From CAZJHX01 sp964545715 (GTDB taxonomy: Bacteria > Myxococcota_A > UBA9042 > GCA-2863065), in contig CAZJHX010000005.1 of NCBI GenBank assembly GCA_964545715.1, positions 62,001 to 126,000 of the forward strand: a stretch of 64,000 bases of DNA. The letters run 5' to 3'. The position numbers were made by a program, and so were the translations under genes. Shown in pieces: positions 42,118-51,746 of the stretch. Under the pieces are notes generated by a model that was given only the letters and a program-made list of their open reading frames with translations, was not told where the DNA came from and ran no database searches. Positions within the stretch are counted from its first letter, which is position 1. Each line of letters opens with the position of its first letter.

Positions 42118-42154
42118 CTAATAGCGGACGGTGGCTTTGAGCACCAGCGACTGG
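42118..42154 (-). repeat. Right copy of the DUF5916 3'-end sequence
   Basis: This is the true 3' end of the DUF5916 gene, including its stop. The two copies flank the HTH module (41346-42079) as direct repeats about 820 bp apart. Confidence 0.8.
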
Positions 42155-44319
42155 AAGAGGTAGTCGCCGTCTTCGTTGAGGTCGAGCTGGTAAACCAGAA
42201 AGATGTCGCTTCCGGGCAGGTAGGTCAGGCGCAGCCGGGTCTGCAGCTCGACCAGGTCCGACAGGTGGTTCCAGCCGCCGTACATGCTGAGCCCCAGATC
42301 GGGGGTGAAGCCCAGCGTCAGCCGTGAATTGACGATGACCGACTGAAAGCTGTCGTCGTCGTCAAACAGCGCATACGCGTACTCGCCCCCGACGTCGATG
42401 CGGGCCCACGCGGCCGGCTGGGCCGTGAACGACATCTCGCTGCTGAAGAGCTCGCCGCCGAAATACGGCTCGTACTCCAGCTCGGCCGTGAACGTGACCG
42501 GCCACATGTGCGGTGCACCGACGCTCAACTCCACCTCGGGACCGTCGTACGTGCCCGCCGCGATGGGCGTGTTCCTGCCGACCGTGAACGCGCGCTGCAC
42601 GGTCTCCGATGTATAGGCGCCGACCAGCTCCACATCCCAGCCGGACTCCCAGTAGGCTTTGACCGACGCGCCGGCGTTCCAGTCCAGCAGGTCCGAGGCG
42701 TCGTCGTCGGTCAGTGCGGCGGCCTTGGTGGTGACGTTGATCTTCTCCAGCCCGCCCTTGCCGATGCGCGGCTCAAAGGCCACCGCGGCGGTGCCCTGCT
42801 GTACTCCGACGCGACGGAAGAAGCCCAGGTCCGTGCGCATGCCCTCGCTGTACCAGCTGTACTCCAGTGACGGACGGATCAGCTCGCCGCGCCAGGCCAT
42901 GCGTACATTAGCGCCCGGCGCGGGCTCGTCGGCGTCCAGATCCGTGTCCAGCCCGCCGGTCGCCGACAGCGGGGGCGCGGCGTCCCGGCCGGTCATGGAC
43001 ACCATGGCGATGGCCTCTACGAGCAGGGGGATGTCGTCCGTGCCGCGCCAGGCGCCGTCCAGGCCGACCACGACGTTGCGGTCCTCCACGTTGTCCAGCG
43101 CCTGGCGGTGGGTGAGCATGACGCCGACGTTGGAGCCGCCGCCCAGCTCGACCAGCCCGCGCGCCACCAGGTGCGACGTCCACGGCGTGCCGTTGTGCTC
43201 GCGGGTTGTGACCTGCAGCAGGCCGAACCTGAGCGTATCCATGGGCCGCCCGGCCACCTTCAGGCCCGTCAGGATCGGGATCGGCTCACCGCCGTCACCC
43301 AGCCCGATGCGGCGGGTATGCAGCAGCTGGGAGCTGCCGTAACGCCCGAAACTAAAGACCTCGAGGTCGTTGAGAAAGAAGTCGCGCTTTTCGGGCAGAA
43401 ACAGGCCGAAGCGATCCAGATTGACCACCTGATCGTCCAGGTCGACCTGCGCGAAGTCCGTGTTCACAGTCAGCTGCCCCAGCCAGCCGCCGCCGAGCTC
43501 GGACGTGATGTCCAGGCCGGTGTTGAAGTCGGTCGCCGCATCGGTGTCGGGACCGTCGCGGAAGGCGCCGGAGAAATACGGGACCAGCACCGTGCCGCGC
43601 CGGCCGGTCTTGCTTTGGTCGCGGGCCCGATCCGCCAGTATTTCGAACCCGGTCACGCGGCCGTACAGGCTGGCGGAGATGGGCCGATACGGCGGCGGCA
43701 TCAGCGCCCAGTCGTAGGTGGCGTTGCGCCGGGGATGGTCGCGGCTGAAGTTCAAGCCCATGGCCGTCAGCGGCGTTGTCGGGTCGATGCCCAGCGCCGC
43801 CCACGGCAGCCGAAACTCGGCTGTCCACCCGGTCTTTGTGACTGTGCCGGCGCCGGTCCACACCGCGTCGAACTCCACCCGGAAGTCGGCCTCGTTGATG
43901 CCCCGATAATCCAGGCGTCCACCCACGGCGTTGACTCCGAAGCCCAGTGTGGTCCGCTTGTCGAGCGCCGCGTCGATCTTCACGCTGAGCGCGTCGTCCC
44001 TGAAGATATTGAAGCTGTCGCGCGTGCGGGTCAGACCGCGGATGGTGTCGGGCTGCGAGTCCTCCATCCACACGGCGATGTAGAGGGCGTCGGCGTCGAA
44101 GAGCACGGCAAACGAGGTGTCGTCGGCGGGCTTGGCGCGCAGGTGTGGCTTGCGCTCGATGAAGCCTCTTGTCCGCTTCACGTCTCGCCACACGGCGTCG
44201 TCCAGGCGGCCGTCTACCTTGGGCACCTTGTCCGTCCACAACGCGCGCACACTGGGCCGATCCGCCGCAGCCGAGGCCGCCGACAGCACTACGAGTGCGG
44301 CCAGAAGAGAGCGAGACAT
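42118..44319 (-). CDS. DUF5916 outer-membrane protein with CBM9-like N terminus
   Basis: The 733-aa protein begins at 44319 with a signal peptide (SLLAALVVLSAASAAA). Residues about 30-210 form a family-9 carbohydrate-binding-like domain (VDGRLDDAVWRDVKRT, LYIAVWMEDSQ). The DUF5916 region follows, with PEKRDFFLNDLEVFSFG, and a beta-barrel-like C terminus ending in LKATVRY, an aromatic last residue suited to BAM insertion. Function of the family is not established; binding or uptake of glycans is likely. Confidence 0.88.
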   Translation of the reverse strand: MSRSLLAALVVLSAASAAADRPSVRALWTDKVPKVDGRLDDAVWRDVKRTRGFIERKPHLRAKPADDTSFAVLFDADALYIAVWMEDSQPDTIRGLTRTRDSFNIFRDDALSVKIDAALDKRTTLGFGVNAVGGRLDYRGINEADFRVEFDAVWTGAGTVTKTGWTAEFRLPWAALGIDPTTPLTAMGLNFSRDHPRRNATYDWALMPPPYRPISASLYGRVTGFEILADRARDQSKTGRRGTVLVPYFSGAFRDGPDTDAATDFNTGLDITSELGGGWLGQLTVNTDFAQVDLDDQVVNLDRFGLFLPEKRDFFLNDLEVFSFGRYGSSQLLHTRRIGLGDGGEPIPILTGLKVAGRPMDTLRFGLLQVTTREHNGTPWTSHLVARGLVELGGGSNVGVMLTHRQALDNVEDRNVVVGLDGAWRGTDDIPLLVEAIAMVSMTGRDAAPPLSATGGLDTDLDADEPAPGANVRMAWRGELIRPSLEYSWYSEGMRTDLGFFRRVGVQQGTAAVAFEPRIGKGGLEKINVTTKAAALTDDDASDLLDWNAGASVKAYWESGWDVELVGAYTSETVQRAFTVGRNTPIAAGTYDGPEVELSVGAPHMWPVTFTAELEYEPYFGGELFSSEMSFTAQPAAWARIDVGGEYAYALFDDDDSFQSVIVNSRLTLGFTPDLGLSMYGGWNHLSDLVELQTRLRLTYLPGSDIFLVYQLDLNEDGDYLFQSLVLKATVRY

Positions 44320-44538
44320 GTCGGGACGAACTCTCAGGCGCGAGTCGTGAAGAAGCAGATGCCCGGGCCCACGGCGACAATCGGGGAAAGCACGAGGGCA
44401 CATAAAACGCCTGCTGCGGTCGCTATTCTCATGGGCGCATGGTTGTGCGAACCGAAACCGATTGCAAGAAGCTCAAGAGGTTTGCCGTGTGGTTCGATGA
44501 ACTTACCTGACGTGGGCTCAATGTGTACCATTGCCGCC

Positions 44539-45102
44539 ATGCTTCGCTTTCACGTAGTCATGGCCATCATCGCGGTTTCCTTTCTCGGTTGCGGCACCGA
44601 CAACGCAGACCTGTGCAACAACACGGCGTTGACGACCCAGACACAGGCTGACTCGCCGGTGGTCCTGAACGAGCTGCGCGCCAAGGCTGCCAACAAGGCG
44701 CCCGACTGGATCGAGCTGTTCAACAAGAGCGACGCCGAGGTGGACGTCGGCTGCTGGGCTATCCGCGACAAAAGCGACAAGCACACGCCCTTCTATATCG
44801 CTCCGGGCACGACGTTGGCGCCGGGCGGCTTCCTGGTCGTGCGCCGCGACAAGAGCGGCCAAAACGGCTTCAAGTGGGGCCTGGGCGTGAAGGGCGACAT
44901 CGCTACGCTCTGGAACGCCGCGGGCAAGATCGCTGACGAGACCGCCTATGACGCCGCCCAGGCGCAAGAGGGCAACAGCTGGGGACGTTCACCCGACGGC
45001 ACCGGCGCCTTTACGACGCTTTTGGAGCCTACTGACGGCACAGCCAACAGCGATCCCGATCCGAACCCGCCGCCGGCGCCACCGGAAGAGCCAAAGTCAT
45101 GA
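44539..45102 (+). CDS. Lamin-tail-domain lipoprotein
   Basis: The 187-aa product has a lipobox (MAIIAVSFLGC) and one lamin tail domain (VVLNELRAKAANKAPDWIEL, then LAPGGFLVVRRDKSG and GNSWGRSPDGTG), ending in a Pro-rich tail. Lamin-tail domains in bacteria commonly accompany or are fused to CotH kinases. The stop overlaps the CotH start (ATGA). Confidence 0.88.
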   Translation: MLRFHVVMAIIAVSFLGCGTDNADLCNNTALTTQTQADSPVVLNELRAKAANKAPDWIELFNKSDAEVDVGCWAIRDKSDKHTPFYIAPGTTLAPGGFLVVRRDKSGQNGFKWGLGVKGDIATLWNAAGKIADETAYDAAQAQEGNSWGRSPDGTGAFTTLLEPTDGTANSDPDPNPPPAPPEEPKS

Positions 45103-46370
45103 TCATCCGAATCGTCGCCGTCTTCATCCTCGGGCTGCCGCTGGCCGGCTGCTTGACCGCTCCGCCGGACGAGTTTGACGAGAAGAGCGACGAGTGCGCG
45201 CTGCTGCCGCGCCTGAACCTGGACTCCGTGGCCGTCGAGGCGCCTGGCCCCAGCGAGAAGAATGCGTCGATCTACGCCGCCCATACGACCGTCGACTTTC
45301 GCATCGAGCTGACGGCCTACGCCTGGGACACGCTCATGAAGTACAAGGAGCAGCGCCGCAAGAGCGTGGTGCCTGCCATCTTCGAGTTCGACGGCGAGCG
45401 GGTCATGACCGCGGCGCTCCGGCTCAAGGGCAACTCCGAGCGCTGGGGACCCGATAAGAAGAACCAGTTCGTCATCCGCTTCGACTACTTCAACGGCGAG
45501 GCCAAGGGCCGCTTTCGTGGGCTGCGACGCCTGAATCTGGACCACGAGGGCCTCTCTCCGCTGCGCAATCAGCTGGGCATGCGCGTCATGTCCGAGGCCG
45601 GTATCCCGGCGCCGCGCGTCAATCACGCCCGTCTGCACATCACGGTGACCGACTCCGATGACCCGGCCTATCCGCACGGCTACTACGGCCTGTACGAGAA
45701 CATCGAGGTGATCGATCGCGAGTTTCTGGAAGATCGCTTCGCCGACCCGACCGGCAACCTCTACAAGCACGGCAACGAGCTCAAGACCAACAAGGACATC
45801 GGCAACGTCTGCGACCTCGATCTGCTCTACCAGCTTGTCGAAGACACCGATGTCGACGGCGACCACAGCGCGTTCTGGGCGCGGCTGCCGCAGTTGACCG
45901 ACATCGACTGGCTGCTGACATACATGGCCGCCGAGGCGGTGATGGCGCTGGGGGACAACCACTGGGCAGGCGGCAACAACTTCTACTACTACAACGATCC
46001 GCAGCGCGGCATGGTGCTGCTGCCCTGGGATGTGGACGACATCCTCTCGCCGGTCAGCCCACCTCAAGCGGACATCTACGACTTCTCGGGTGTGGTGCGG
46101 CTGGGCGCGCTGCCCAATCGGCTGTGGGCTGTGGCGCGTGAGAACCCGGCATGGCGCGACCAGTTCGCCGCCGAAGTGGCGCGGATCACCAACCTCAGCT
46201 TCAGAGGGCTGGGCCCGGTTATCGGCGCTGAGTGCGCCCGCATCCGAGAGGATGTGATGGGCGACCCCAACCGCCGCTTCACCATGGACGACTTCGATTG
46301 GGATTGCGATCACATGCAGCAGCGCGTCAGCGATCGCACGGACTACCTGGACGGGGTGTTGGCCAATTAA
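45099..46370 (+). CDS. CotH-family protein kinase-like lipoprotein
   Basis: The 423-aa product has a lipobox (LGLPLAGC) and a CotH domain: LRLKGNSERWG, GLRRLNLDHEGLSPLRNQLG, YGLYENIEVIDREFL, NLYKHGNEL, DDNHWAGGNNFYY-like metal region and LLPWDVDD. CotH proteins phosphorylate secreted proteins in Bacillus spore coats. Expected location is the cell surface, with unknown ATP source. It is the middle gene of a lamin-tail/CotH/repeat operon. Confidence 0.9.
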   Translation: MIIRIVAVFILGLPLAGCLTAPPDEFDEKSDECALLPRLNLDSVAVEAPGPSEKNASIYAAHTTVDFRIELTAYAWDTLMKYKEQRRKSVVPAIFEFDGERVMTAALRLKGNSERWGPDKKNQFVIRFDYFNGEAKGRFRGLRRLNLDHEGLSPLRNQLGMRVMSEAGIPAPRVNHARLHITVTDSDDPAYPHGYYGLYENIEVIDREFLEDRFADPTGNLYKHGNELKTNKDIGNVCDLDLLYQLVEDTDVDGDHSAFWARLPQLTDIDWLLTYMAAEAVMALGDNHWAGGNNFYYYNDPQRGMVLLPWDVDDILSPVSPPQADIYDFSGVVRLGALPNRLWAVARENPAWRDQFAAEVARITNLSFRGLGPVIGAECARIREDVMGDPNRRFTMDDFDWDCDHMQQRVSDRTDYLDGVLAN

Positions 46371-49272
46371 GATCATCTCCCGTCTGGCTCCTCTGGGGCT
46401 GTCGCTGGCGCTTGCCGCCTGCATCACCACCGAGCTTCCCGCTGAGTTGGTGTGCGACGACAACTTCGACGACGACCGCAATGGGCTGGTCGATTGCCAG
46501 GACCCGAACTGTGCGTCATTTCCGAGCTGCGGCCAGAGCAGCAACGCCTGCGATGAGGTCATCATCAGCGATATCAGCTGTGGGCAGACCATCAGCGACA
46601 CGACCGCCGCCGGCGCGTCTCGGATGCACTGGTACGGCTGTCGCGAGGACACGCCGTTTCTCGGACCCGAAGTCGTCTATCGGTTTGTGCCGCCGGTCAG
46701 CGGGATCTATCACGTGTCGACCACCCACGGAGAGGTCATCGCGCTCACCGATGGCCCGCGCGGCTGCGATCCGGCCGAGTGTCTGGCCATGGGGGCCCAA
46801 ACGTCGTTTCTGGCGGGGCCCACGGCGGTCACTTATCTGGTTGTAGACGGTGTCAGCGCCGGCGACTTCGCGCTGACGGTCACGTGCCCCGCGGGCATCG
46901 TAGGCGAGACGCTGTGCGATGACGGCAAGGACAACGATGGGGACCAGACGGCCGACTGCGACGACCCGGACTGCGCGACAGCGCCCGCCTGTGGTGGGGC
47001 TGTAGCCTGCGTCACCGAGCAGACGTTTGGCTGCGGCACGCCGGCAGCGGGAGTGCACGACGGTACAGACGACATCCGCTTCTACCAATGCGACGAGGAT
47101 CTGGAGCCGATGCCGTACTCCGAGACGGTGCTGCGCTTCGATGCGCCGCATGCCGGCAACTATCGCTTCTGGCTGAACGGCGACGGTGGGGCAAAGCACG
47201 AGTTGGTGCTGTTGGGCGAGACTGACGACAAGACGTGTAGTCCGACGCGCTGCGACACGATCGGCCCGGAGCTGCTGTGGGTCATGGGCCAGGGCGAGTC
47301 GGTCTACATCGCGGTCGAGGGACCACCCGGCGAGAGCTGGTCGGTGACCGCGGATTGTCCTGCGCCTCCAGACCCCAGTGTCGAGTCGTGCGATCCCGGC
47401 GGCACACTGCAGTGCGAGGCGCCGCTCATTTTGACACCGCAGCAGGGCGGGCCCAGCGCATACTCGTGTGACTCCACAGGCGACTACAGCGGTCCGCAGG
47501 CCGTGGCGCAGTTCACCGCGAGCACGTTCACCGATTTGGCGCTCAGCGTCAGCGCCGTGGAGGGCCCGCCGGCCGATCGCTCCGAGAGCCCATGGTCTCA
47601 TGTGCTGCTCAAGGATCAGGGCGCGGGCTGCGCGACCGACACCTGCATCGACGACGGCAAAGAGACGCGCGTGACGCTGCAGCCCGGCGAGACCGTATAC
47701 GTGGTCGCGGACAGCGGCGCCGGCGACGAGGTCACCGAGGTGACGTTCAACGCGGAGTGCAGCGACCCGTTTGACAGCTGCCTGGCGGATGAGTCGATCA
47801 GCTGCGGCGGCGCCGTCCTGCTGGCCCCTCAGGAGGGCCGCGCCTCCGCGTATCTGTGCCAGGATGACGGCAAGCGCGCCCCTGAGCTGATCACCGGCTT
47901 CTACGGCCCGGAGGCCGCGGTGTGGTTTGAGCCGACCGCCAACACCTGGGTCACGTTTGCCGGCAGCGAGGGCGACATCTTTCTGCTCGAGGGCTCGCCG
48001 GTCGGGGCTCAGGTCTGTGACCCGACCAAATGCAGCGGCCTGTCCAAAGCGCTGACAAGACAGGTGAAGGCCGGTCAGCGTGTGTATGCGGTGCTGGAGG
48101 TGGATGACGCCGGCGACTCCGCGACGATCTCCGCCAAGTGCCACGACCCCACAAACCTGGGCGCGTGCACGGCCAAGACGGCGCTGAAGTGTGGTCAAAC
48201 GTCGACGCTCACCAGCGCGCCCCAGTCCGATATCGATGTGTACAGCTGCGGCGGCGACGTCGTAGGCGGCTATTACGGTCGAGAGGTCGTGGCGTCGTTC
48301 ACAGCGGAGAACGCGACCACTGTGACGTTTGACCTGCCCGCCAAGAGCCACGGTTTCCTGCTGCGCGACGATGGGCAGGGTTGCCGGCTGGAGGCCTGCG
48401 AAGACGACGGCGAGTCGCTGACCGCTGTGCTGGAGCAGGGCGAGACAGTCTACGTGGTGGTCGACAGCTTCAATCCAGATCCGGACGAGTCCGCGCTGGA
48501 CGCCGTGAGTGTGGATGTCAGCTGCGCCAGCCCATTCGGGCAGTGCCAGGACAAGACGACCATCGGGTGCGGCGAGACCGTCGAGCTTCCCGTAACGACG
48601 TCCAACATCGCTGCCTACTTGTGCGGCGACCCGTCCGAAAAAGAGTTTGTCGGCGGCCAGACCGGCGCGGAAGCGGGCCTGGTCTTCACCGCGCCGGAGG
48701 ACACCAGCGTGCGTATCGCCACCCCCGAGGGCGACATGTTTCTGGTCACGGAGGACTGCGGCTCCGAGCAGTGTCACAAATACGGCGGCGATCTGGACCT
48801 GCAGCTGGCACAGGGGACGACCGTGACCCTGATCGCTGACTCGGACGACCCGAAAGCCAAGACGCTGACTGTGGCGGCGACCTGCGTGTCCGAGGGCACT
48901 CTGCCGCCATGCGAGGCCGACCTGGTGGTCTCGTGCGGCGACAAGGTTGCGCAGCCGGCCAAACCCTCGCGGACCAGCGCGTTCAGCTGCCCCGGCGGAA
49001 TCATCTATGGCGACTACGACGGGCCCGAGCTGGTCGCGGAGTTTGTTGCCGAAGAAGAGCTGGAGCTGACCGTGGACTTTGACGCGGGGGTCGGGCTTCT
49101 GATCGTCGATGAGGGGCTGGGCTGTCATCCCATGTCCTGCGCCGACGTCGGCAAGAAGCAGGTCACACACAAACTTCAGGCGGGGCAGAAGGCGTGGGTG
49201 ATCGCAGAGAGCAGCGCGGCCGCGCCAATCGACGAAGCGCAGTTCAGCGTCTCCTGCAAAAACACCAACTAA
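46366..49272 (+). CDS. Large Cys-rich repeat lipoprotein (PPC-like repeats and MopE motifs)
   Basis: The 968-aa product starts at a proposed ATT (46366) overlapping the CotH stop; it would read MKIISRLAPLGLSLALAAC, a perfect lipoprotein leader, and no ATG, GTG or TTG precedes it in frame. TTG 46447 would drop the leader. Two MopE-like motifs (FDDDRNGLVDCQDPNC, KDNDGDQTADCDDPDC) alternate with about seven PPC-like beta domains, each with C-G-x(n)-Y-x-C near the start and VYVVVDS-like strands near the end. Likely calcium- or metal-stabilised surface protein. Confidence 0.75.
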   Translation: MKIISRLAPLGLSLALAACITTELPAELVCDDNFDDDRNGLVDCQDPNCASFPSCGQSSNACDEVIISDISCGQTISDTTAAGASRMHWYGCREDTPFLGPEVVYRFVPPVSGIYHVSTTHGEVIALTDGPRGCDPAECLAMGAQTSFLAGPTAVTYLVVDGVSAGDFALTVTCPAGIVGETLCDDGKDNDGDQTADCDDPDCATAPACGGAVACVTEQTFGCGTPAAGVHDGTDDIRFYQCDEDLEPMPYSETVLRFDAPHAGNYRFWLNGDGGAKHELVLLGETDDKTCSPTRCDTIGPELLWVMGQGESVYIAVEGPPGESWSVTADCPAPPDPSVESCDPGGTLQCEAPLILTPQQGGPSAYSCDSTGDYSGPQAVAQFTASTFTDLALSVSAVEGPPADRSESPWSHVLLKDQGAGCATDTCIDDGKETRVTLQPGETVYVVADSGAGDEVTEVTFNAECSDPFDSCLADESISCGGAVLLAPQEGRASAYLCQDDGKRAPELITGFYGPEAAVWFEPTANTWVTFAGSEGDIFLLEGSPVGAQVCDPTKCSGLSKALTRQVKAGQRVYAVLEVDDAGDSATISAKCHDPTNLGACTAKTALKCGQTSTLTSAPQSDIDVYSCGGDVVGGYYGREVVASFTAENATTVTFDLPAKSHGFLLRDDGQGCRLEACEDDGESLTAVLEQGETVYVVVDSFNPDPDESALDAVSVDVSCASPFGQCQDKTTIGCGETVELPVTTSNIAAYLCGDPSEKEFVGGQTGAEAGLVFTAPEDTSVRIATPEGDMFLVTEDCGSEQCHKYGGDLDLQLAQGTTVTLIADSDDPKAKTLTVAATCVSEGTLPPCEADLVVSCGDKVAQPAKPSRTSAFSCPGGIIYGDYDGPELVAEFVAEEELELTVDFDAGVGLLIVDEGLGCHPMSCADVGKKQVTHKLQAGQKAWVIAESSAAAPIDEAQFSVSCKNTN

Positions 49273-49317
49273 CATCGCCGGTTGACCGTGATCTGCCCCA
49301 CGCTGTAGAACGGGTGC

Positions 49318-50556
49318 GTGGCCTTTGAACGGCGGTTTACGGACGACCTGGACGCTCTGCGGAGTCGCCTTGAAGAGCTGCGTACGCTTCCAGAAGAGCG
49401 TCGCGCGGCCGCAATAGATAACCTTGTCACGATGGCGGACCGCATTCGCGCCCAGGGGTCGATCCTGCGGTCGGTCCTGGACAGCATGGGCGAGGGCGTC
49501 ATCGTCGTCGACGAGGACGGCAGGTACATCCTGGTCAACCACGCGGCGCGGCGGCTGGGCGTCAACCCCGACGTCGAGCGGCCGGTGGCTGCCTGGAGCG
49601 CCGACTCCGGTATCTTTGACCCGGACACGCTGGCGCACTACGAGACCGACCAGCTGCCGATCAACCGCGCGCTCACGGGAGAGTCGGTAGACGATGACGT
49701 GGCCTTTGTGCGCTTTTCAGGTCGCCCGGAGGGGATGTGGATCCGCTCCAGCGCGCGCCCGCTGCAGGCCGAGAATCACGGGCAGGGCGGCGCAGTGACC
49801 GTCTTCAGGGACGTCACCGAGCAGGTGCAGGCGCGCGAGGAGCTGTCCGAGCGGGCCGAGGCGCTGTCGCGGTCCAACTCCGCGCTGGAAGAGTTTGCGT
49901 ATGTCACCTCCCACGATCTCCAGCAGCCGGTGCGCACGATGTCCAGCTACGCCCAGCTGCTTCGTGAGGACTACAGCGAGGTGTTGGATCCGGTCGCGCA
50001 GAAGTACCTGGCGTTCATCATCGACGGGGCGCAGCGGCTGCACGAGCTGATCCGCGACCTGCTGGCGTTCGCGCGCGCGGGCCAGACGGACGCCGATCTG
50101 GAGCAGGTCAACCTCAACGACGTGCTCGTGAACGTGCAGGCGAACCTGGGCCAGGAGATCGCGGAGTCACGCGCGGTCGTCGAGTGCGGCAAGCTGCCGA
50201 CGGTGCCCGGTCGTCGCTCGCTGCTGACCCAGATCTTCCAGAACCTGATCGGCAACGCGATCAAGTACCGGGGCGAGGCGTCGCCGATCGTGCGGGTCCA
50301 GGCCATCGCTCATGCGCGAGTGTGGCTGGTCTCGGTAGCCGACAACGGGATCGGCATCGAGCCCGACAAGCGCGAGCAGATCTTCCGCATTTTCCAGCGC
50401 CTGCACACCCGCACCGAGTACACCGGCACCGGGATTGGCCTGGCGATCACGCGACGGATCGTCGAACATTACGGCGGTAGGATCTGGGTCGACGCCAGCG
50501 GGCAGGGCGGCTCGATCTTTGAGTTCACGTGGCCCCGAGAGGTGGTCGGACCATGA
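49318..50556 (+). CDS. PAS sensor histidine kinase (cyanobacterial-phytochrome-kinase type)
   Basis: The 412-aa protein starts at GTG. Order: coiled coil (residues 1-45), PAS domain (SVLDSMGEGVIVVDEDG to about 165), HisKA with the phosphorylated His in YVTSHDLQQPVRTM, and HATPase with NLIGNAIKYR, VADNGIGIEP and GTGIGLAITRRI. No transmembrane segment, so it is cytoplasmic. It is coupled to the next gene by ATGA overlap, forming a two-component system. Confidence 0.92.
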   Translation: MAFERRFTDDLDALRSRLEELRTLPEERRAAAIDNLVTMADRIRAQGSILRSVLDSMGEGVIVVDEDGRYILVNHAARRLGVNPDVERPVAAWSADSGIFDPDTLAHYETDQLPINRALTGESVDDDVAFVRFSGRPEGMWIRSSARPLQAENHGQGGAVTVFRDVTEQVQAREELSERAEALSRSNSALEEFAYVTSHDLQQPVRTMSSYAQLLREDYSEVLDPVAQKYLAFIIDGAQRLHELIRDLLAFARAGQTDADLEQVNLNDVLVNVQANLGQEIAESRAVVECGKLPTVPGRRSLLTQIFQNLIGNAIKYRGEASPIVRVQAIAHARVWLVSVADNGIGIEPDKREQIFRIFQRLHTRTEYTGTGIGLAITRRIVEHYGGRIWVDASGQGGSIFEFTWPREVVGP

Positions 50557-50981
50557 GTCAGACCCGTCATATTCTGCTGGTGGATGACGAGGAGTCCGAT
50601 GCGGATCTCACCCGTGTCGCCTTTCAGAAGGCGGGCGGTGATTACACGATTCACGTCTGTCGCGACGGCGCCGCAGCGCTGCGGTTCTTGAACCAGCACC
50701 AGGAGTACGCGGATGCGCCGCGGCCGTCTTTGGTTCTGCTCGATCTCAACATGCCCCTGCTCGGCGGCCGCGAGGTGATCAAAGCGCTGAAGCAGGCGCC
50801 CGGCCTGAACCGCATCCCAGTGGTGGTGCTGACGTCATCAGAAGCCGACCGCGACATACGCGACGCCTACTCGCTGGGGGCCAATGCATATATTGCTAAG
50901 TCCCCGGACTTCTTGAGGTTTGTGGCCGACGTCAAGTCGGTTTGTCTGTTCTGGTTCGAGACGGTTTCGCTGCCGGACTAG
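50553..50981 (+). CDS. Rcp1-like single-domain response regulator
   Basis: The 142-aa receiver has the phospho-acceptor Asp in LVLLDLNMPLLGG, acidic pair VDDEESD, Thr in VVLTSSEAD, and Lys in YIAKSPDF (usual KP is KS). The C-terminal FVADVKSVCLFWF helix fits Rcp1 proteins that partner phytochrome-type kinases. There is no output domain, so it must act through another protein. Confidence 0.92.
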   Translation: MSQTRHILLVDDEESDADLTRVAFQKAGGDYTIHVCRDGAAALRFLNQHQEYADAPRPSLVLLDLNMPLLGGREVIKALKQAPGLNRIPVVVLTSSEADRDIRDAYSLGANAYIAKSPDFLRFVADVKSVCLFWFETVSLPD

Positions 50982-51727
50982 TCCAGCCCGCCCGGCACAT
51001 AATCCGCTTCGTTTGTGATCACAATTCGTGACACTGCGCCGGGTTCGCGCCTGAAGAAGGTGATGGTGTGCGGGCCCTTGTCCCAGTCCTGCAGCCACGG
51101 GTCCGTGACGTACTCGCAGACAGGCGCCTCGATCGCGCGCTGGTTCAGGCGGGTCCACTTGTAGTCATCGCCCTGGCCGGTGCAGTCCACCTCGAAGATC
51201 AGCGCCGGGTTTGGTTGGCCGTCGACCTGCACGAAGTGCGAGTCTGAGCTGCCCTGGTCGCGCCCGCGGACCCAGACGGTGAAGGTGTCCTTGCAGGGCA
51301 AATCAATGTTGAATGTGGCGCTGCCGTCGCTGTTCTCGGGGCCGTAGATCACAAAGTCCTCGCCGGGAAACGAGCTCTCGACGATCTCCCAGCCGTCCAG
51401 CGTGGCGTCGTCGGCCTCCAGCGTGATGCGGATATCGTCCGTGCACTTGGAGAAGAAGTCGACCGTGGTGTCGTCCAGGTCGAAGTCGGTCGTGCCGTCC
51501 TCCGGGGGATCGGGCTCTGTGTCGTCCGCCCCGCCCCCGGTGTCCTCGCCGCCCTCGGGCGTAGGCGTGGCCTCTTCGCCTCCCGTGTCCGCCTCGGCTC
51601 CGTCAGTGGATCCGTCGCCGGTCACCTGCTGGTGGACCTGGAGATCGGCCCCTTCCGGGTCCTCCGAGCCGCATGCGGCCAGCACCGCCGCGCAAAGTAC
51701 TGAGCACCATCGTGTGCGCATCATCAT
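50978..51727 (-). CDS. Lipoprotein, unknown function
   Basis: The 249-aa product has a lipobox (SVLCAAVLAAC), an acidic linker with TGGEEATPTPEGGEDTGG, and a beta-sandwich (GWEIVESSFPGEDFV, FTVWVRGRDQGSSDSHFVQV, GPHTITFFRREPG) resembling carbohydrate-binding modules. It shares its stop with the converging response regulator (CTAG) and lies 19 bp from the porin gene end. Confidence 0.7.
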   Translation of the reverse strand: MMMRTRWCSVLCAAVLAACGSEDPEGADLQVHQQVTGDGSTDGAEADTGGEEATPTPEGGEDTGGGADDTEPDPPEDGTTDFDLDDTTVDFFSKCTDDIRITLEADDATLDGWEIVESSFPGEDFVIYGPENSDGSATFNIDLPCKDTFTVWVRGRDQGSSDSHFVQVDGQPNPALIFEVDCTGQGDDYKWTRLNQRAIEAPVCEYVTDPWLQDWDKGPHTITFFRREPGAVSRIVITNEADYVPGGLD

Positions 51728-51746
51728 GGGCGCATCATACCGCAAC

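Noticed and set aside
43108..44538. Long + strand N-terminal extension of the lamin-tail gene
   Set aside because: It is antisense to DUF5916; ATG 44539 with a lipoprotein leader is the real start.
46516..49638. Very long open frame (1040 codons) on the - strand opposite the repeat lipoprotein
   Set aside because: It mirrors codon-position bias of the + strand gene; no domain, leader or ribosome site, whereas the + strand frame has clear Cys repeats and a leader.
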